Notes: generated from the letters alone by a model not told the origin. Positions 12,420 to 23,554 are shown, counted from the stretch's first letter. The stretch is DNA of 64,000 nucleotides from Megamerina dolium (GCA_963854835.1 OY978525.1:3863501-3927500); one strand, 5' to 3'. Made by a program: numbers and translations.

Positions 12420-12630
12420 GACGGTCTCGGTCTCTGCAAAAAGACGAGGGTATTTAATTCGGTACCCGCTGGAGGACGCAGAAGAAGAGGAAGGACCAAG
12501 TGTTGGGTAACCTAGCGACGCTTGGTATATCCAATTGACGCCAGCAAGTGAAGAGCAGAGAAGACTGGCGCTGAATTATATGTTTGGCCTAAATCGATTA
12601 TCGGTTGTTATGGTCACATAAGAAGAAGAA
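12420..12630 (+). mobile_element. LINE 3' end (GTAA-tailed family) inside a mariner
   Basis: The sequence encodes a GRRRRGRTKCW-like segment and ends with the same 3' block seen at 15.3, 50.4 and 53.8 kb (GGCCTAAATCGATT, then CGGTTGTTATGG.CACATAAG). It replaces the C-terminal part of the mariner transposase frame. Limits are approximate. Confidence 0.6.
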
Positions 12631-13065
12631 AAATGTACTTGGTAAAAATTGATTTTCAATAAAGACAATTTTTATTCAAAAATATACCAAAAAAACCGCG
12701 AATACTTTTTAAATTACTCAATACATATAAAATGATAATTGGTTCATATGATCATTTCTCAGTTAAGTTCGCCCAGTACCAAATTTCAGCATTATAAATT
12801 TCATAGAATTGTTCGTAAATTTTCATAAATTTCAATTGTAACGTCCATATTATTTTCTATCGACTTTCTATCGACTATATCGTTTAATGAAGCACTCAAT
12901 TGTCCTAAATATAAAATCCATCTAATGCCATAAAATAGACAAAATTTGTATGACATTCTGCCACTCGTCTCTGTTTTTTATAATATTTTATACGGGAGTA
13001 TGTCGCGTCCGTAATTCCCATAATGTTCATGTAGTTGGTATGCACAATATATAGTACCTTATATA

Positions 13066-13652
13066 CAAGGTGCGACAACTATGTATTAAGACTCGAACCA
13101 TACCTTAGCAACCAAGCGCGCCATCTATGTGTGAGCACATGCGTTTTGTAGCTTCCACCTTCCTCTACTAACTGTCAATGTCAATTTCATGGCATTTGGT
13201 TGATATTTAATGTTAATTGACATTCCATTCATTTTACAAAACATGTGTTCGTTTGATGTTGAAATTTTAACATGAAATTTGACATGAAATTTAACATACA
13301 GCACTCCTTGTTCGTCAATTTTTGGCTCGGTATCAGGTCTGTGTGTTGAATTACCTGCCGTATTCACCTGATTTGGCACCGTGCGATTTCTTTTTGTTCC
13401 CAAAACTGAAATTGAAGTTGAAAGGATGCTTTTTTGATGACATTCAAACCATACAATGGGCTTCGACGAGGGCACTGGAGGCAATTCCGAAAAATGAACT
13501 GGAACACGCGTTTGAATAACTATTAAATCGATGTAACAAGTGTATTGAATCAGGAGGAGAATATTTCGAATAAATATATCGTAAAATTAGCAGATATCGT
13601 GATTTAATTGTGTTTTCTAGTGGCAGTCTTAATACATAATTGTCGCACCATG
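13066..13652 (+). mobile_element. Mariner deletion derivative, 587 bp
   Basis: Terminal repeats of about 28 bases (GGTGCGACAACTATGTATTA and its inverse at 13630-13650) are flanked by TA at 13064-13065 and 13653-13654. Only the C-terminal third of a transposase remains: LPYSPDLAPCDFFLFPKLK at about 13350-13410, then a frame ending in ESGGEYFE near 13570. The N-terminal two thirds are gone, while both ends are kept. That is the shape of an internally deleted copy that could be moved by an intact relative. Confidence 0.82.
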
Positions 13653-13659
13653 TATATTT

Positions 13660-15270
13660 GTGCTATCCACAAAGTGAAAATAACTAATATAGCACATAAT
13701 GAAAACCAAAACCTGAAAAACCCCCAATTCAACTACAGAAATAATTTAAGCAGGGATTTATTTCTATACCATATTCAATTTTTCACTTTCCCTTATTTTG
13801 AAATTTTCTATTTTTCTATTTTTCTATTTTTTTTGGCAGTTACACTAACCCATTTCTATTGACTAGTCGAACAATTTGGATAATTTTCTCATAAATATTT
13901 AAATATCTACTTACGTACTTGTGTGTTTTCTATATGAAAAAAAAAATGCCAACACTATAATTAGGGAGGAATATGCATTAGTGGACATGTGTGTATAACT
14001 ACATGTAACTATATATGATATGACGCTAATATACAAATAATACATGCAACTTGCCTAATAATGGTACATACAATAGGTAGATAGTATAGGTAAAAAAAAA
14101 AAAAATACACGCATGTGATATATTGGATAATGGTATCTCTGGCACGCAATTTTTGTCTCTCAAATATTAGATGGAAATTTGATCGAATATAACAATTATT
14201 AAGCAGAAGGTCCCTTCAAACACACATACACACACATATACTATAAACATTTGTAATATTAAAAATAAAATTTTAAGTGTCGCATTTTTAATGGTGTCAT
14301 TTTGCTCATTTATATATAATGCTATAACGTCATCGAAATCCCAGTAAATCAAACGAAAATTTTTAACCATTTGAATGAATTTGAATTTAATATATTTATG
14401 AATGAAATATTTCAGAATATATTATATTTATTTTGATTTAATCTACATTTTATTGAAACTAATTAACTAGGTATTGACCTTCATGTGACCCTTGCAATTT
14501 TAAAGTCCATTTCCATTTAGCTATAGTCATTTGCCATAATTTTTGTTTATCGGTCTACGTGCATGATTCTTAGACACCATCTTGGGAACAAAATGCTTTC
14601 AAATCAAACTGAAGCATTTTCAGAGTGGCAATAATAAGACTGTGAACCAAGACCGTAGGGGTTAATATTGTAAAAGATGTAGGTTGTGTTTCGTCTGGTA
14701 AATTTTTGATTCGCTTAAGACCGGGTATGTTTTTCAATAGGACTTCTTGAGGTTTCTTGTGAAGTTTTCAGTCCAGTAATCGATTGTAGACTACATATCA
14801 TACAGCACAAAAAAAAAAATTGGCTAATATCCGTCATACTAGAGTACTCGTAGTTACATTGTATGGAATCAGAATTTCTGGTGAAATTTACACAAATTTC
14901 ATTTAAAAAAAGTTGAACGAAAGAGGTTTTAGAGTTTAGAAATAAAACTGATTTACCCAAAATTGTGACTACTCTAGCCCATCGGATATCATAATTTTTT
15001 TATCGTGCGGCTATGTTGTGAGATTCCAATTGCAGAACTCATTCAGCTTTTCAGATCTAATCCACGAAGGAAATAGAATAATTATCCACCCATACCAAAA
15101 ACAAGTAAAGCTCTTATCCAGCAGACGATATAAACATTTTTAAACATATTTAGAGTCGTTGAATTTGAATCCGGGATTAGTCTCGGTATCAGTCAGGTCG
15201 AATTTCAACCATAACCTCAAAAAAACAAAATACGATTCATTTTGACACCTTCATTAGAATACTCAGAATC
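13660..15270. other. AT-rich spacer, one weak dispersed repeat
   Basis: No gene is seen. The stretch 14690-15240 shares phrases such as GTGACTACTCTAGCCC and GAATTTGAATCCGGGATTAG with 7540-7685, 2225-2290, 27770-27950 and 34540-34590. A further old dispersed repeat of unknown type is therefore likely. Confidence 0.4.
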
Positions 15271-15274
15271 GCTG

Positions 15275-15870
15275 CTTACTTACTTACATATGTGGTACAT
15301 TACAACCGAAAATCGATTTATGCCGAATCTAGCATACTTCGTCAGCCAGCTCTTTCCCTCGCTAGTTGGCGCCAGTGAGAAATTTCAAGCGCTGGCAAGT
15401 TCTTCAGTACTTGGTCTTTCCACCGCAGGTTAGGTCTGCCTCTTCTGCATCGTCCATCAGCGGCTTCCGAATATAACACCTCCTTAGCCGGAGCGTGTTC
15501 TTCCATTCGTTCGACATGACCTTGCCAACGCAGCTGCTGAATTTTAATGCGCTTTACTAAGTCGGTATCGGCGTACAGCTCATACAGCTCATGGTTGTAC
15601 CTTATTCGATACACGCCACCAACGCAAATGAGAGACTTGTAGAGTATGCTTTTCGTTTCTCGGAAGAGGGTTCAATTTCTCAATTGCCTACTTAGCCTAA
15701 AGCAGCGCCTGTTAGCAAGAGCCATTCTTTGCAATATCTCCAGGCTGACGTCATTATTGATGTTAATGCTGGTTTTAAGATAGACTAGGTCCATCACTAC
15801 TTCAAAATCGTAGTTATCAACAGTGACCAGTGCTGCCCATATGTTGGGACTCTTTGTTTGTTGATACTAG
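15275..15870 (-). mobile_element. Non-LTR retrotransposon 3' end, GTAA-tailed family
   Basis: The open part (15614-15342, - strand) reads YRIRYNHELYELYADTDLVK, RIKIQQLRWQGHVERMEE, then CRRGRPNLRWKDQVL and WRQLARERAG, the conserved C-terminus of an RTE-like LINE. The 3' UTR ends at about 15280 with a (GTAA)n tail (TTACTTACTTAC on the + strand). Degraded sequence continues upstream to about 15870. It abuts the Tc1-like element at 15933. Confidence 0.78.
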
Positions 15871-15932
15871 ATACTACGTCTTGCTATCGTTCACCACTAA
15901 ATTTTTTTTCTCAACATGCTTTTCTGAACATA

Positions 15933-17583
15933 CAGTGGCTCCCAGCTTATTTCGTACAGTGACAGTTTAAAAATTTCTGCAGTCGTAATTCCTAATATAG
16001 CAAAAATTTGAACAAAATATAAATGCCATTTTAGAAAGGAAGGTTTGTTTTTTATTTTCCAAAATTTACTTTTTCAAAATTTTAGTGTTTGACACTATAA
16101 AAAAATAAAATAAGAAAAAAATAGGAAAATTCATGTCACAGCTTATTTCGTACAGTCTCTTTAAGTTCAAACTAAAAACAAAGTAAGTTGATTTTAATAT
16201 TTAGTTGACATCCCTTAGCGTTAATGACAGCCTGGAGTCTATTTGGCATTGAATCCACCAATTTTTGAGTGATGTCTGGTGTGATTTTTTTCCATTCTTC
16301 CATCAGTACCTTCTTTAGGTCTTGCTTATTAGAAATCTTGTGTGTTCTTATTTTATTGTCCAAAATAGACCAAAGATTTTCAATCACATTCATGTCAGGT
16401 GACTGTGGTGGTGGAGACATCAAGTGTGGGCAGTTCCAAATAAGCCAAGATTGCACAATCCCAGATTTATGTTTTGGGTCATTATCTTGGTAGTACCGAA
16501 ATTCTTCCCGCAAACCCAGTTTGTCTGCACTTTGAAGTAAATTGTTTTTCAGAATCTCGAGGTACTTCATTTTGTCCATTGTTTCCTCAATAAAAACCAA
16601 TTCACCTACTCCGGCTGCTGACATACAGGCCCAAACCATCACGCTACCGCCACCATGCTTCACTGTGGGCTTAAGGTTCTCCTTGTTTAGCTCGGTATTC
16701 GCTTTACGCCAAACATATGACATTCCGTCCGAGCCAAAAATATTAAACTTAGACTCATCCGCGAAAATAACGGTATTCCAGAACGCAGGAGTCTTAATAA
16801 TATGCTCTTTGGCGAAGTCAAGTCGGCGTTGTATATTCATTTTTGAAATGAATGGTTTCTTTCGGGCTACTCTACCGTTCAAGTCATGATTGCGCAGCAC
16901 ACGTCGGACAGTTTCAGCACTGGATGATTTTCCTATTTCACGCTGAACCTCTGCAGCCAACTTCGGAGCGGATAACTTTGGATTTTTCTTAATTTTTCGT
17001 ACAATATAACGCTCGTCTGAAGCGTTGAAAATCTTATTATGTGCTTCTCTGCCCTTGTTCTCCAACCGATTTTCGCGAACGAAGCGTTGAATGATGTATT
17101 GGACAGTTGAGGCACTTAAATTTGTCATTTCAGCAATTTTTCACACACTCTGACCTTTCCTAAAATGGTTAATTACCAGTTTACGCTGTTCCATCGTTGT
17201 ACGACGACCCATAACGCTAAATGTTTAATTTACAGCACTTTAAATATTTAAAATAATAATAATAAAAATTGTTATAATAGTTAAAAAGGTCCAAAAACTC
17301 ATACAATTCAAAAAAACTTTGTAACTGCGCGGCAGAATGAAACTTACTTACATTGAAGTTTGTGTACGAAATAAGATGTGAGCTGAAAATCAGCTGATCA
17401 ATAGTTTTTCTCTCTTGCATGACAAAAAGAACAATTTTTGGGGTTCCCCGTTTTCTTATTAGGTTTACTAAACACATACATAGACATCTACATTCAAAAC
17501 TTATTGATAAGTTTTTTAGTTTCGATGTTACAGCCATGTACATAAAAATATATACACTGTACGAAATAAGCTGTGAGCCACTG
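15933..17583 (-). mobile_element. Nearly intact Tc1-like (DD34E) transposon with IR/DR ends
   Basis: The element is 1651 bp and flanked by TA on both sides (15931-15932 and 17584-17585), the usual Tc1/mariner target duplication. The outer terminal repeats begin CAGTGGCTC and agree over 28 bases with one mismatch (15933-15960 against 17556-17583). A further copy of the repeat core CAGCTTATTTCGTACAGT lies inside each end (16138-16155, and a diverged one at 17362-17383). This is the double-repeat (IR/DR) layout of Minos, Paris and Sleeping Beauty. The transposase lies between, on the - strand. The close match of the ends suggests a recent insertion. Confidence 0.92.
16172..17212 (-). pseudogene. 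Tc1-like transposase, one premature stop codon
   Basis: Reading from the ATG at 17212, the frame runs 346 codons to TAA at 16172-16174, the normal length for a Tc1 transposase. Codon 24 (17143-17141) is TGA in a position where serine would fit, so the first translatable stretch starts at the ATG at 17128 (318 residues). Residues 1-110 hold the paired-like helix-turn-helix DNA-binding region, which includes LSASTVQYIIQRF and SAPKLAAEV. The DDE catalytic residues are all present: Asp152 in FADESKF, Asp243 in YYQDNDPKH and Glu278 in MNVIENLW, with 34 residues between the last two. With the stop, the N-terminal DNA-binding part is damaged and the copy is probably inactive unless the stop is read through. 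Confidence 0.9.
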
Positions 17584-17649
17584 TATTTACTCCTTCTCAC
17601 TATCTGTAGGGAAAAAAATTAGACCGTCCTTCTTTAAAATTCATTATGC

Positions 17650-17885
17650 AACTTTTTCTCTGAACTTACTTACTCCCTATCTTTACTCTTTAGGCTGACT
17701 TCTTACAAAATGAGTTCAAAAGCACGTAAAAATATACAAATAGTACCGTAAACCTGCAGGAAGTAACTCTACGGCTATGAAATGTATGACTGATCACCAT
17801 TAATTCTTCTGCCCCATTGTTTCCCCTAATGTAATTGCCTCCTATCAGCACTGCTTAGGGGGATTCCCCTGTAAATGATGCTCTA
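17650..17885 (+). repeat. Dispersed monomers of the 155-bp repeat
   Basis: The units begin TTTTTCTCTGAACTTACTTA at 17653 and CCATTAATTCTTCTGCCCCA near 17800, with the linked AGGCTGACTTCTTACAAAAT. They lie just right of the Tc1-like element. Confidence 0.65.
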
Positions 17886-17889
17886 GCAA

Positions 17890-19800
17890 TTTTCTATTTC
17901 AAAAGTCGCTGAAGATTGATAAGTAAATCCATAACCGATAAACTTCAAATTCGTGGTTTTCGAATTTTCACATTATAATGTATGGTTTGTTTTGTTGGGC
18001 TATACTCATAGTGTAGGCGGAATATGTGTATTGTGTGACATTTATTGCAAAGTGTTATTGTTAAATTTTTAATTAAACACTATCAGAAAAGTATTATTAT
18101 ATCAATAATTTAGGTTATTAGGCATTTTTTTTTTATTTTTTTTTGTGGAAATCAGATTTTTTTTGTGATGTGTGAGAAAATGAAAATGTGTTAAGAATGT
18201 CAAATGAGCTGTAAAATTTTTGCTTTTTATTAAATTTTGTATCATCAATTTATTTCGAATATTTTGTTATTCATTTTTTTTTTTACAATACATATACATA
18301 TATATAGAATTTGACTTACCTGATGCAAAATCCAAAAAGATGGAATGAAAAAATATTATAAATTCCACGCACATCAAAACACCAATATCAAATGTAATAA
18401 AAATTACACTATTTGCAATAAAGAGGATAACAATTTGATAGCTTCAATATAATAAACTAAAAAATATAAATATAATAACTGACCGTTATCTATACATAGG
18501 CCTATTGTCGATATTGTATCATACTTGGGATTGGATTGGTATAGATGGGCAAACTCAATTTTCGAAACAATGAAAAATTATTAGAAAAAAACGAAAATAT
18601 TTTCGCTGCATTCGAATGGGGCAGAATATTTTGAGTGTATTGAAATTGCCAAATCAACATAAAAATAGCAATAAACGCAAATGAATAACAGTAAAACGTT
18701 TAAAAAGGGATCAACGCATGGTGAGACACACACAACACACACATATGAACATGTGGTCATACTTGTATGTGGTCAATATGATTTTAATATATAAAAACTT
18801 TTGGGGCATTTATTGCCAAAAGTCAATTTTGTTACGTAACATTAAGCAATTCATTTGAATGTTGCATTTCAAACAGGGAACTTCGATTGTTTTCTTATAT
18901 TTCAGTAAATTCCAATCATCATCATTATTATTATTGTAACGCGTTATAGTATTATATAGGCTTCATAATCGATATGAAATTCATTGGCAATCGCATGAAA
19001 ATTGCACGACAACCCTTTTTTTTACCAACAAAGTCGTTAAATTCGATTTGCTTATTTTATGTGTAGATTGTATGCGAGGCTACATAAGGCATAGACTATA
19101 AAGGTGGAAATATTGTTGGTCGATTGCTTCATATTCATTTTTATTTTTGCAATAATTTTCAATAAAAACAAATCATTTGAATTATGTACGAATACATTGT
19201 GAATATTTTGTAGATGATTGTTTTGACCTTTTTCAATTTTTTTCCCCAGCTTATTTTGTGCCTTGAGCTTGATTTTTTCTCAACTCCATTAGAGAGTTAA
19301 TAAAAAAAACAATATGCATGCAAATGCGTGTAGTATGAGAGTGTTATACCTTTATTTATAAATGTTATTTATAAATCGCATTATCTTGGACTTTTACGAA
19401 TATTGATGAAGTAATAGACTTTAATGCAATATGATAGGAAACCAGTAAAGGGATAGTTTTATTGTCTCTTGATCAAAAGATAGTTTTGAGTTCTTCTCGT
19501 AAATTTTCCATACAAAAATCTTTCAAAAATATTTTAACCATGACTTTTGACTATGATTAAGCCTCATTTATTTTTAGATTATTTAATGGCATGAGTAAAA
19601 TAAAAGATAGACTACACTGTATAACAATATTTCTAAGAAGTGAATGATAATGAAATAATTTTTAAAAAATACTGCAAATTTATATACTTCTACTATAAAT
19701 TTTCTTTTTTTCACTAATTTATATATTTCAAGGCTCAACTTGCGGCATCACAATGGGCCTGTTTTGCTTTAACTGCGTCCATGTAAGCTGACAGCAGCTT
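17890..19800. other. AT-rich spacer, nothing recognised
   Basis: No transposon ends or credible coding frames are visible between the 155-bp repeat units and the foldback repeat. Confidence 0.45.
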
Positions 19801-19802
19801 CA

Positions 19803-20150
19803 ATCTACATATCGTCGGTGTATACGAACAAAAGACGCGAGCTCAAGAATTGACGGCGAAGAAAGACGCGTAAACATGATTGCCAACGAAGAAAGACGTG
19901 TAAATATGCAATATGAATGTAAATATGAATGCAACGACACCATCTCTCGAGTGAAAAATCTGGCATAAAGTGTTTTTTTCGTCGTCAAATATGTTTATGC
20001 GCTTTTCTTCGTCGTCAATTATGCTTACACGTCTTTGTTTGCCGTCAACAATGATTATGCGTCTTTCTTTGTCTTACTTTTTAACGCGTCTTTCTTCGTC
20101 GTTAAAACACTCATGCGTCTTTCTTCGTATGCACCGACAATATATATTTC
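19803..20150. repeat. Foldback repeat with tandem arms
   Basis: The left arm (about 19810-19910) contains GAAGAAAGACGCGTAAACAT-type units of about 30 bases. The right arm (about 19975-20148) contains their inverse, five to six times (CGTCTTTCTTCG and variants). The outer edges also mirror each other (GTCGGTGTATACGAA against TTCGTATGCACCGAC). About 65 bases separate the arms. No target duplication was found. Layout resembles Foldback/Galileo-type elements, but no sequence similarity is claimed. Confidence 0.65.
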
Positions 20151-20707
20151 GTCATTTGCAATTGTCGGTTCTGCAGAACTTGTTCCTTCTGCCATAACTG
20201 CAGTTTTCCGCTAGAGCCTAGAGCATGTTCTTCGATTCAATTTATATCATCGATCCAAAGCAATTACTTTATTTGAATTTGTAATATACTTTCTCTAAAT
20301 TATTCTTCAGCAAATATTAAATACATAAAAGAAGAAAGACTCATAGGTTAGAAAAGTAAAATTTCATTTTTTTACACTGAGAGCCCTAACTTTTAAATTA
20401 TTTAGATCGAGTTATATTCAGCTATCATATTTTTCAACACATATTAGTGAAAAATACTTTACTTTACTTTACATAGTACATTTCCTAATATATTAGAGTA
20501 CTTTGAAAAAAAGAATCTGAAAGCAAATCTCCGGTTTATTTGACTCAGACTTAGTCATTTCATTAATATATCATTAAAATATCCATAATTGCGAATATGA
20601 CACTAATTTTTGATCAACTTTTTATAGGGGCTCCTCTAAAAAATTGATGTTTTTATAAACATGGCTCTCACCTTTTACAGAGTCAGCTCCTATCTGAGTC
20701 AAATGAG

Positions 20708-21494
20708 TTGGGTGTGTGAATTAGTAACCGGCCTTTTACGTCAGATGGGCGCCACGCTTAAGCACGATGTCGTACATCATTGTCCGAAATCTCATTTTAA
20801 ATGTCTATTCACTTACTGTCAAAATCAGTTAAAAATTTTCAGTTTGGTTGTATGTATCATCTTTTTTTTAACGATGGAAATTTTTTAGAATTGGGGAAAA
20901 AAAACAGCATTTGCGGGAAGTTTTTTTAAGTTACTTTTTTGCAATAAAAAGTGCGGCTGAAAGTCATCGTTTGCTTGTGGAATTTGGAGACATTACTCGA
21001 CCAAGACCTGATCGAACCATTACGGGAGAGCTGTACCGACAACAATTGATGTGGTTGAAGAGAGCAATGATCGAGAAACGGTCGGAATATGCGACCAGAC
21101 ACGAGTCGGTAATTTTTCACCATGACAACGCACGGCCACACATTGCTATTCAGGTCAAAAACTACCTTGCTAATAGCGGATGGGAAGTTTTACTCCACCC
21201 GCCTTAAAGCCCAGACTTGGCGACTTCAGTTCACCACTTGTTCCGGTCCATGCAGTACACCCTTAATGGAATATGCTTTACTTCAGTTACCAGAGTCTAA
21301 AATTGGCTAGATTTGTTTTTGACCGCCAAGCCGGCGAAGTTCTTTTGGAATGGATTCGATAAATTGCCAGAGAGATGGGAAAATGTCATAGTTTCTGGTG
21401 GACAATACTTTGAATGACATGGTTTTTACAGGATTCTTAAAAATAAATTATTTTTGAGCACTAAAAAAGGCCGGTTACTAATTCCCACACCCAA
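20708..21494 (+). mobile_element. Mariner deletion derivative, 787 bp
   Basis: Terminal repeats TTGGGTGTG.GAATTAGTAA and CCGGCC(TTTT) at 20708 match the inverse at 21468-21494. The right flank is TA; the left flank is mutated to AG. Inside are mariner C-terminal pieces with stops: ITGELYRQQLM near 21018, HHDNARPHIAIQVKNYLANS near 21117, then a degraded PHPPYSPD region near 21198. The sequence is closely related to the mariner at 2700-5190 and shows the unbroken site (GTAATTTTTCACCATGAC) where that copy was split. It appears to lie within a monomer of the dispersed 155-bp repeat. Confidence 0.82.
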
Positions 21495-21814
21495 TATGTG
21501 ACCGACTCTCACTAATTTTACCATTCTATATTTTTTCGAGACATACTTACCACCTAATTTTGCTAGTTAGAGAGGTTCTTTTACAAAATGAAATCAAAAC
21601 CGCCGGAAAGTCGCCACTGGTACTACTTCTATGAACATAGTAATTGTTTCCATGTGCCAATTCAAAAGTAAATTTTTGTTGCACGGTGTTCTGCATACTT
21701 GCAGACATTGTACGAAGATATTATATTGTATTAATGATATGCCATTCATTATTGTATTTATTTTGTAAGTATTTGTCTGCAGCATGATCGTATGGACTGA
21801 AGAAAACAGCTGAA

Positions 21815-22108
21815 ATGACAGAGCTGAGAACAATGCAACAGAGAGTATGTAGAGAAAGTTTGTGTAAAATAGATAAAAGGTCAATGCAAGAGATAAATTG
21901 TTTGTTTACAATTATGGAAAAAATGGAAAAAGTGCAACAAGAAATAAGAAAATTAAGAAACAAAAACAACAGACAACAATTACATAAGTTTACTTTAAAC
22001 CACAAAGGCGATAAACACACGATATTGATGTTAACTAAAAAGATGGAAGAAGAAAGGCAAAGACAAAAAAGTCATTCAACCTGTGAAAAAGAAATAAGAG
22101 AGCCGTAA
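21815..22108 (+). CDS. Hypothetical 97-residue charged helical ORF upstream of wbl
   Basis: The 97-residue frame opens with ATG at 21815 and is rich in Lys, Glu, Gln and Arg. It has a likely coiled-coil stretch (MEKMEKVQQEIRKLRNKNNR) and ends KEIREP. It lies on the wbl strand, 570 bases upstream of that gene. I recognise no family. It could be a small gene, a fragment of a retroelement gag-like ORF, or chance in A-rich sequence. The A-rich codon use makes chance quite possible. Confidence 0.2.
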   Translation: MTELRTMQQRVCRESLCKIDKRSMQEINCLFTIMEKMEKVQQEIRKLRNKNNRQQLHKFTLNHKGDKHTILMLTKKMEEERQRQKSHSTCEKEIREP

Positions 22109-22109
22109 T

Positions 22110-22680
22110 GAATAATAACTTGATCGTAGCTGAATTGCATGACGTGGTTCAAGTTAAAATTATACATACATTCACTGATCGTAATCCAGAGAAAGAGAGA
22201 GTGCGACAGAATGAGAGCGTAATTCTGATATAATTGTATCTATGTACATATGTGGGGTGATCCAAAAACATGTTATGTATGGTAAAGCCGCACGAAAAGC
22301 ACTTTTGGTTTCCAACACAATGCTGAGCGTAGCATTTCAGTCATAAATTTGCCGGTAAAAGTATAGCATGCTTAGTTTAGCTAAAACGAATGTAATTTTT
22401 TTCGTGTGATTTTACTATTATTTTACATTTACATATCAATTCCATTTATCTTCGCTCTCCTTTAGCGCTTAATTCGTTTAGTAATTGGCAAGGGGAGTTC
22501 ATTTTAGCTTTATTCAATTCAGTTTAGTTCGACTTAGTTCAGTACTGGTGCTCAATTGTTAAGCAACACGCAAGAATTTACCAGAATACGACAGGTTTTC
22601 CAGTGTTAGAGTAGTTGTTATTGTTGTTGTTGTTGTTTTTGTTGTTGCTGTATTTGTATAGAACGCGTCGACGACAAGTC
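22110..22680 (+). promoter_or_regulatory. Presumed promoter and 5' UTR of wbl
   Basis: This is the stretch between the last upstream open frame and the wbl start codon. It contains no transposon I recognise. The last 65 bases carry a run of GTT triplets (22616-22645) that would translate to poly-leucine but lacks an ATG, so it is probably 5' UTR. No convincing TATA box is visible. A TCAGT initiator-like motif near 22539 is possible, but such motifs are common by chance. Confidence 0.35.
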
Positions 22681-23475
22681 ATGTTGCAAACTAAAGACTT
22701 TCTAACGCTATGCATAATTGTAATACTGGCGACAGTAAATCAACGTATTACTTCAGTATTGGCCGCTTCATGTTCGGGTTGTGTCGACTTGGACGACATT
22801 AATTTCGACAAGACCATTGCACGTTTTCCCTATGCATTGGTGAAGTTCGATATCGCATTTCCATATGGCGAGAAACATGAAGCGTTTGCAGAGTTCTCTA
22901 GAGCAGCACATAAAATTACCGATGAACTGCTGATAGCCACTGTCGGCATCAAAGATTATGGCGACAATGAGAATAAGCAGCTTGGTTTGCGTTATAAATC
23001 ACACGACGGCAACTTTCCGGGTATATTCTTCTTCAAAGGAAACCCTCTGAAGGGTTATGTCAAGTTTCCCGATCATCTAGATGTAACGGTAGATAATCTC
23101 AAAAAATTCGTTACCGAAAATAGTCACCTGTACATTGGACGTGATGGTTGTATTAAAGAATTGAACGATTTGGTAGATCGTTATGCCAATCAAGACGATG
23201 CGAAGCAGCTTGAACTATTACAAAAAGCTGAAGAGTTGGCAAAGGAGTACGCAGAAAATACGGAGAGAGCACAAAATGCCAAAATATATTTGATATTTAT
23301 GCGAAAAATCAATGAGAAAGGTTATGACTTTGTTGAGGAGGAAACAAAACGTTTGTTGCGGCTGAAAGCGGGTAAAGTGAATGTGGCGAAAAAGACGGAA
23401 ATTCAACAGAAACTAAATATACTGGAATCATTTCGTGTAACCAAATTGACAAAGTCACCAAAAGAGGATTTGTAA
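22681..23475 (+). CDS. wbl: Windbeutel / ERp29-type endoplasmic reticulum chaperone
   Basis: The 264-residue product is an ERp29-family ER luminal protein. In Drosophila, Windbeutel carries the sulfotransferase Pipe out of the ER in ovarian follicle cells and so sets the dorsoventral axis. The start is the ATG at 22681; the frame stays open upstream only through a GTT repeat that has no ATG. Residues 1-29 form a hydrophobic signal peptide. Residues 30-150 are the thioredoxin-like domain with a CSGC motif at 31-34 (CTGC in Drosophila, as I recall). The segment DIAFPYGEKHEAF (57-69) matches the conserved surface stretch, with Phe where Drosophila has Tyr (from memory). Residues 165-255 form the helical D domain, including LIFMRKINEKGYDF and EEETKRLLRLKAGK. 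The protein ends in KEDL, an ER-retrieval tail. The length is close to the fly orthologue (about 257). One exon suffices, and AATAAA signals follow at 23555 and 23706. I am sure of the family and nearly sure of orthology. Confidence 0.95.
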   Translation: MLQTKDFLTLCIIVILATVNQRITSVLAASCSGCVDLDDINFDKTIARFPYALVKFDIAFPYGEKHEAFAEFSRAAHKITDELLIATVGIKDYGDNENKQLGLRYKSHDGNFPGIFFFKGNPLKGYVKFPDHLDVTVDNLKKFVTENSHLYIGRDGCIKELNDLVDRYANQDDAKQLELLQKAEELAKEYAENTERAQNAKIYLIFMRKINEKGYDFVEEETKRLLRLKAGKVNVAKKTEIQQKLNILESFRVTKLTKSPKEDL

Positions 23476-23554
23476 ATTGGAAGTGAATGCCTAGAATATT
23501 TTATTTTACATAGCTAAATACGAGTAGTAATTGTAAGTGGCGGGACATAATAGC

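Larger units (their letters stand above)
11369..12710 (+). mobile_element. Mariner relic with both ends, carrying LINE pieces
   Basis: Terminal repeats AAAAGT..CGCGGTTTTTTTGGTA (from 11369) and its inverse (to 12710) are flanked by TA on both sides. Inside, mariner transposase pieces occur on the + strand. An N-terminal piece is near 11573-11700 and a HELMQRNLIDRITISET-like stretch at 11985-12045. QIITGDEKWIE follows near 12080, VWWDSKGIVYYKLLQPSETVNSDLY at 12206-12280 (shown here as separate conserved parts), and HHNNARPHTS near 12365. Two stretches do not belong to a mariner: an antisense LINE piece (about 11750-11985) and a sense LINE 3' end (about 12420-12630). The element is defective. 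Confidence 0.8.

Noticed and set aside
22615..22680. Poly-leucine N-terminal extension of the wbl frame
   Set aside because: It starts at TTG, runs through a GTT microsatellite and has no ATG. The ATG at 22681 gives a proper signal peptide and normal length.
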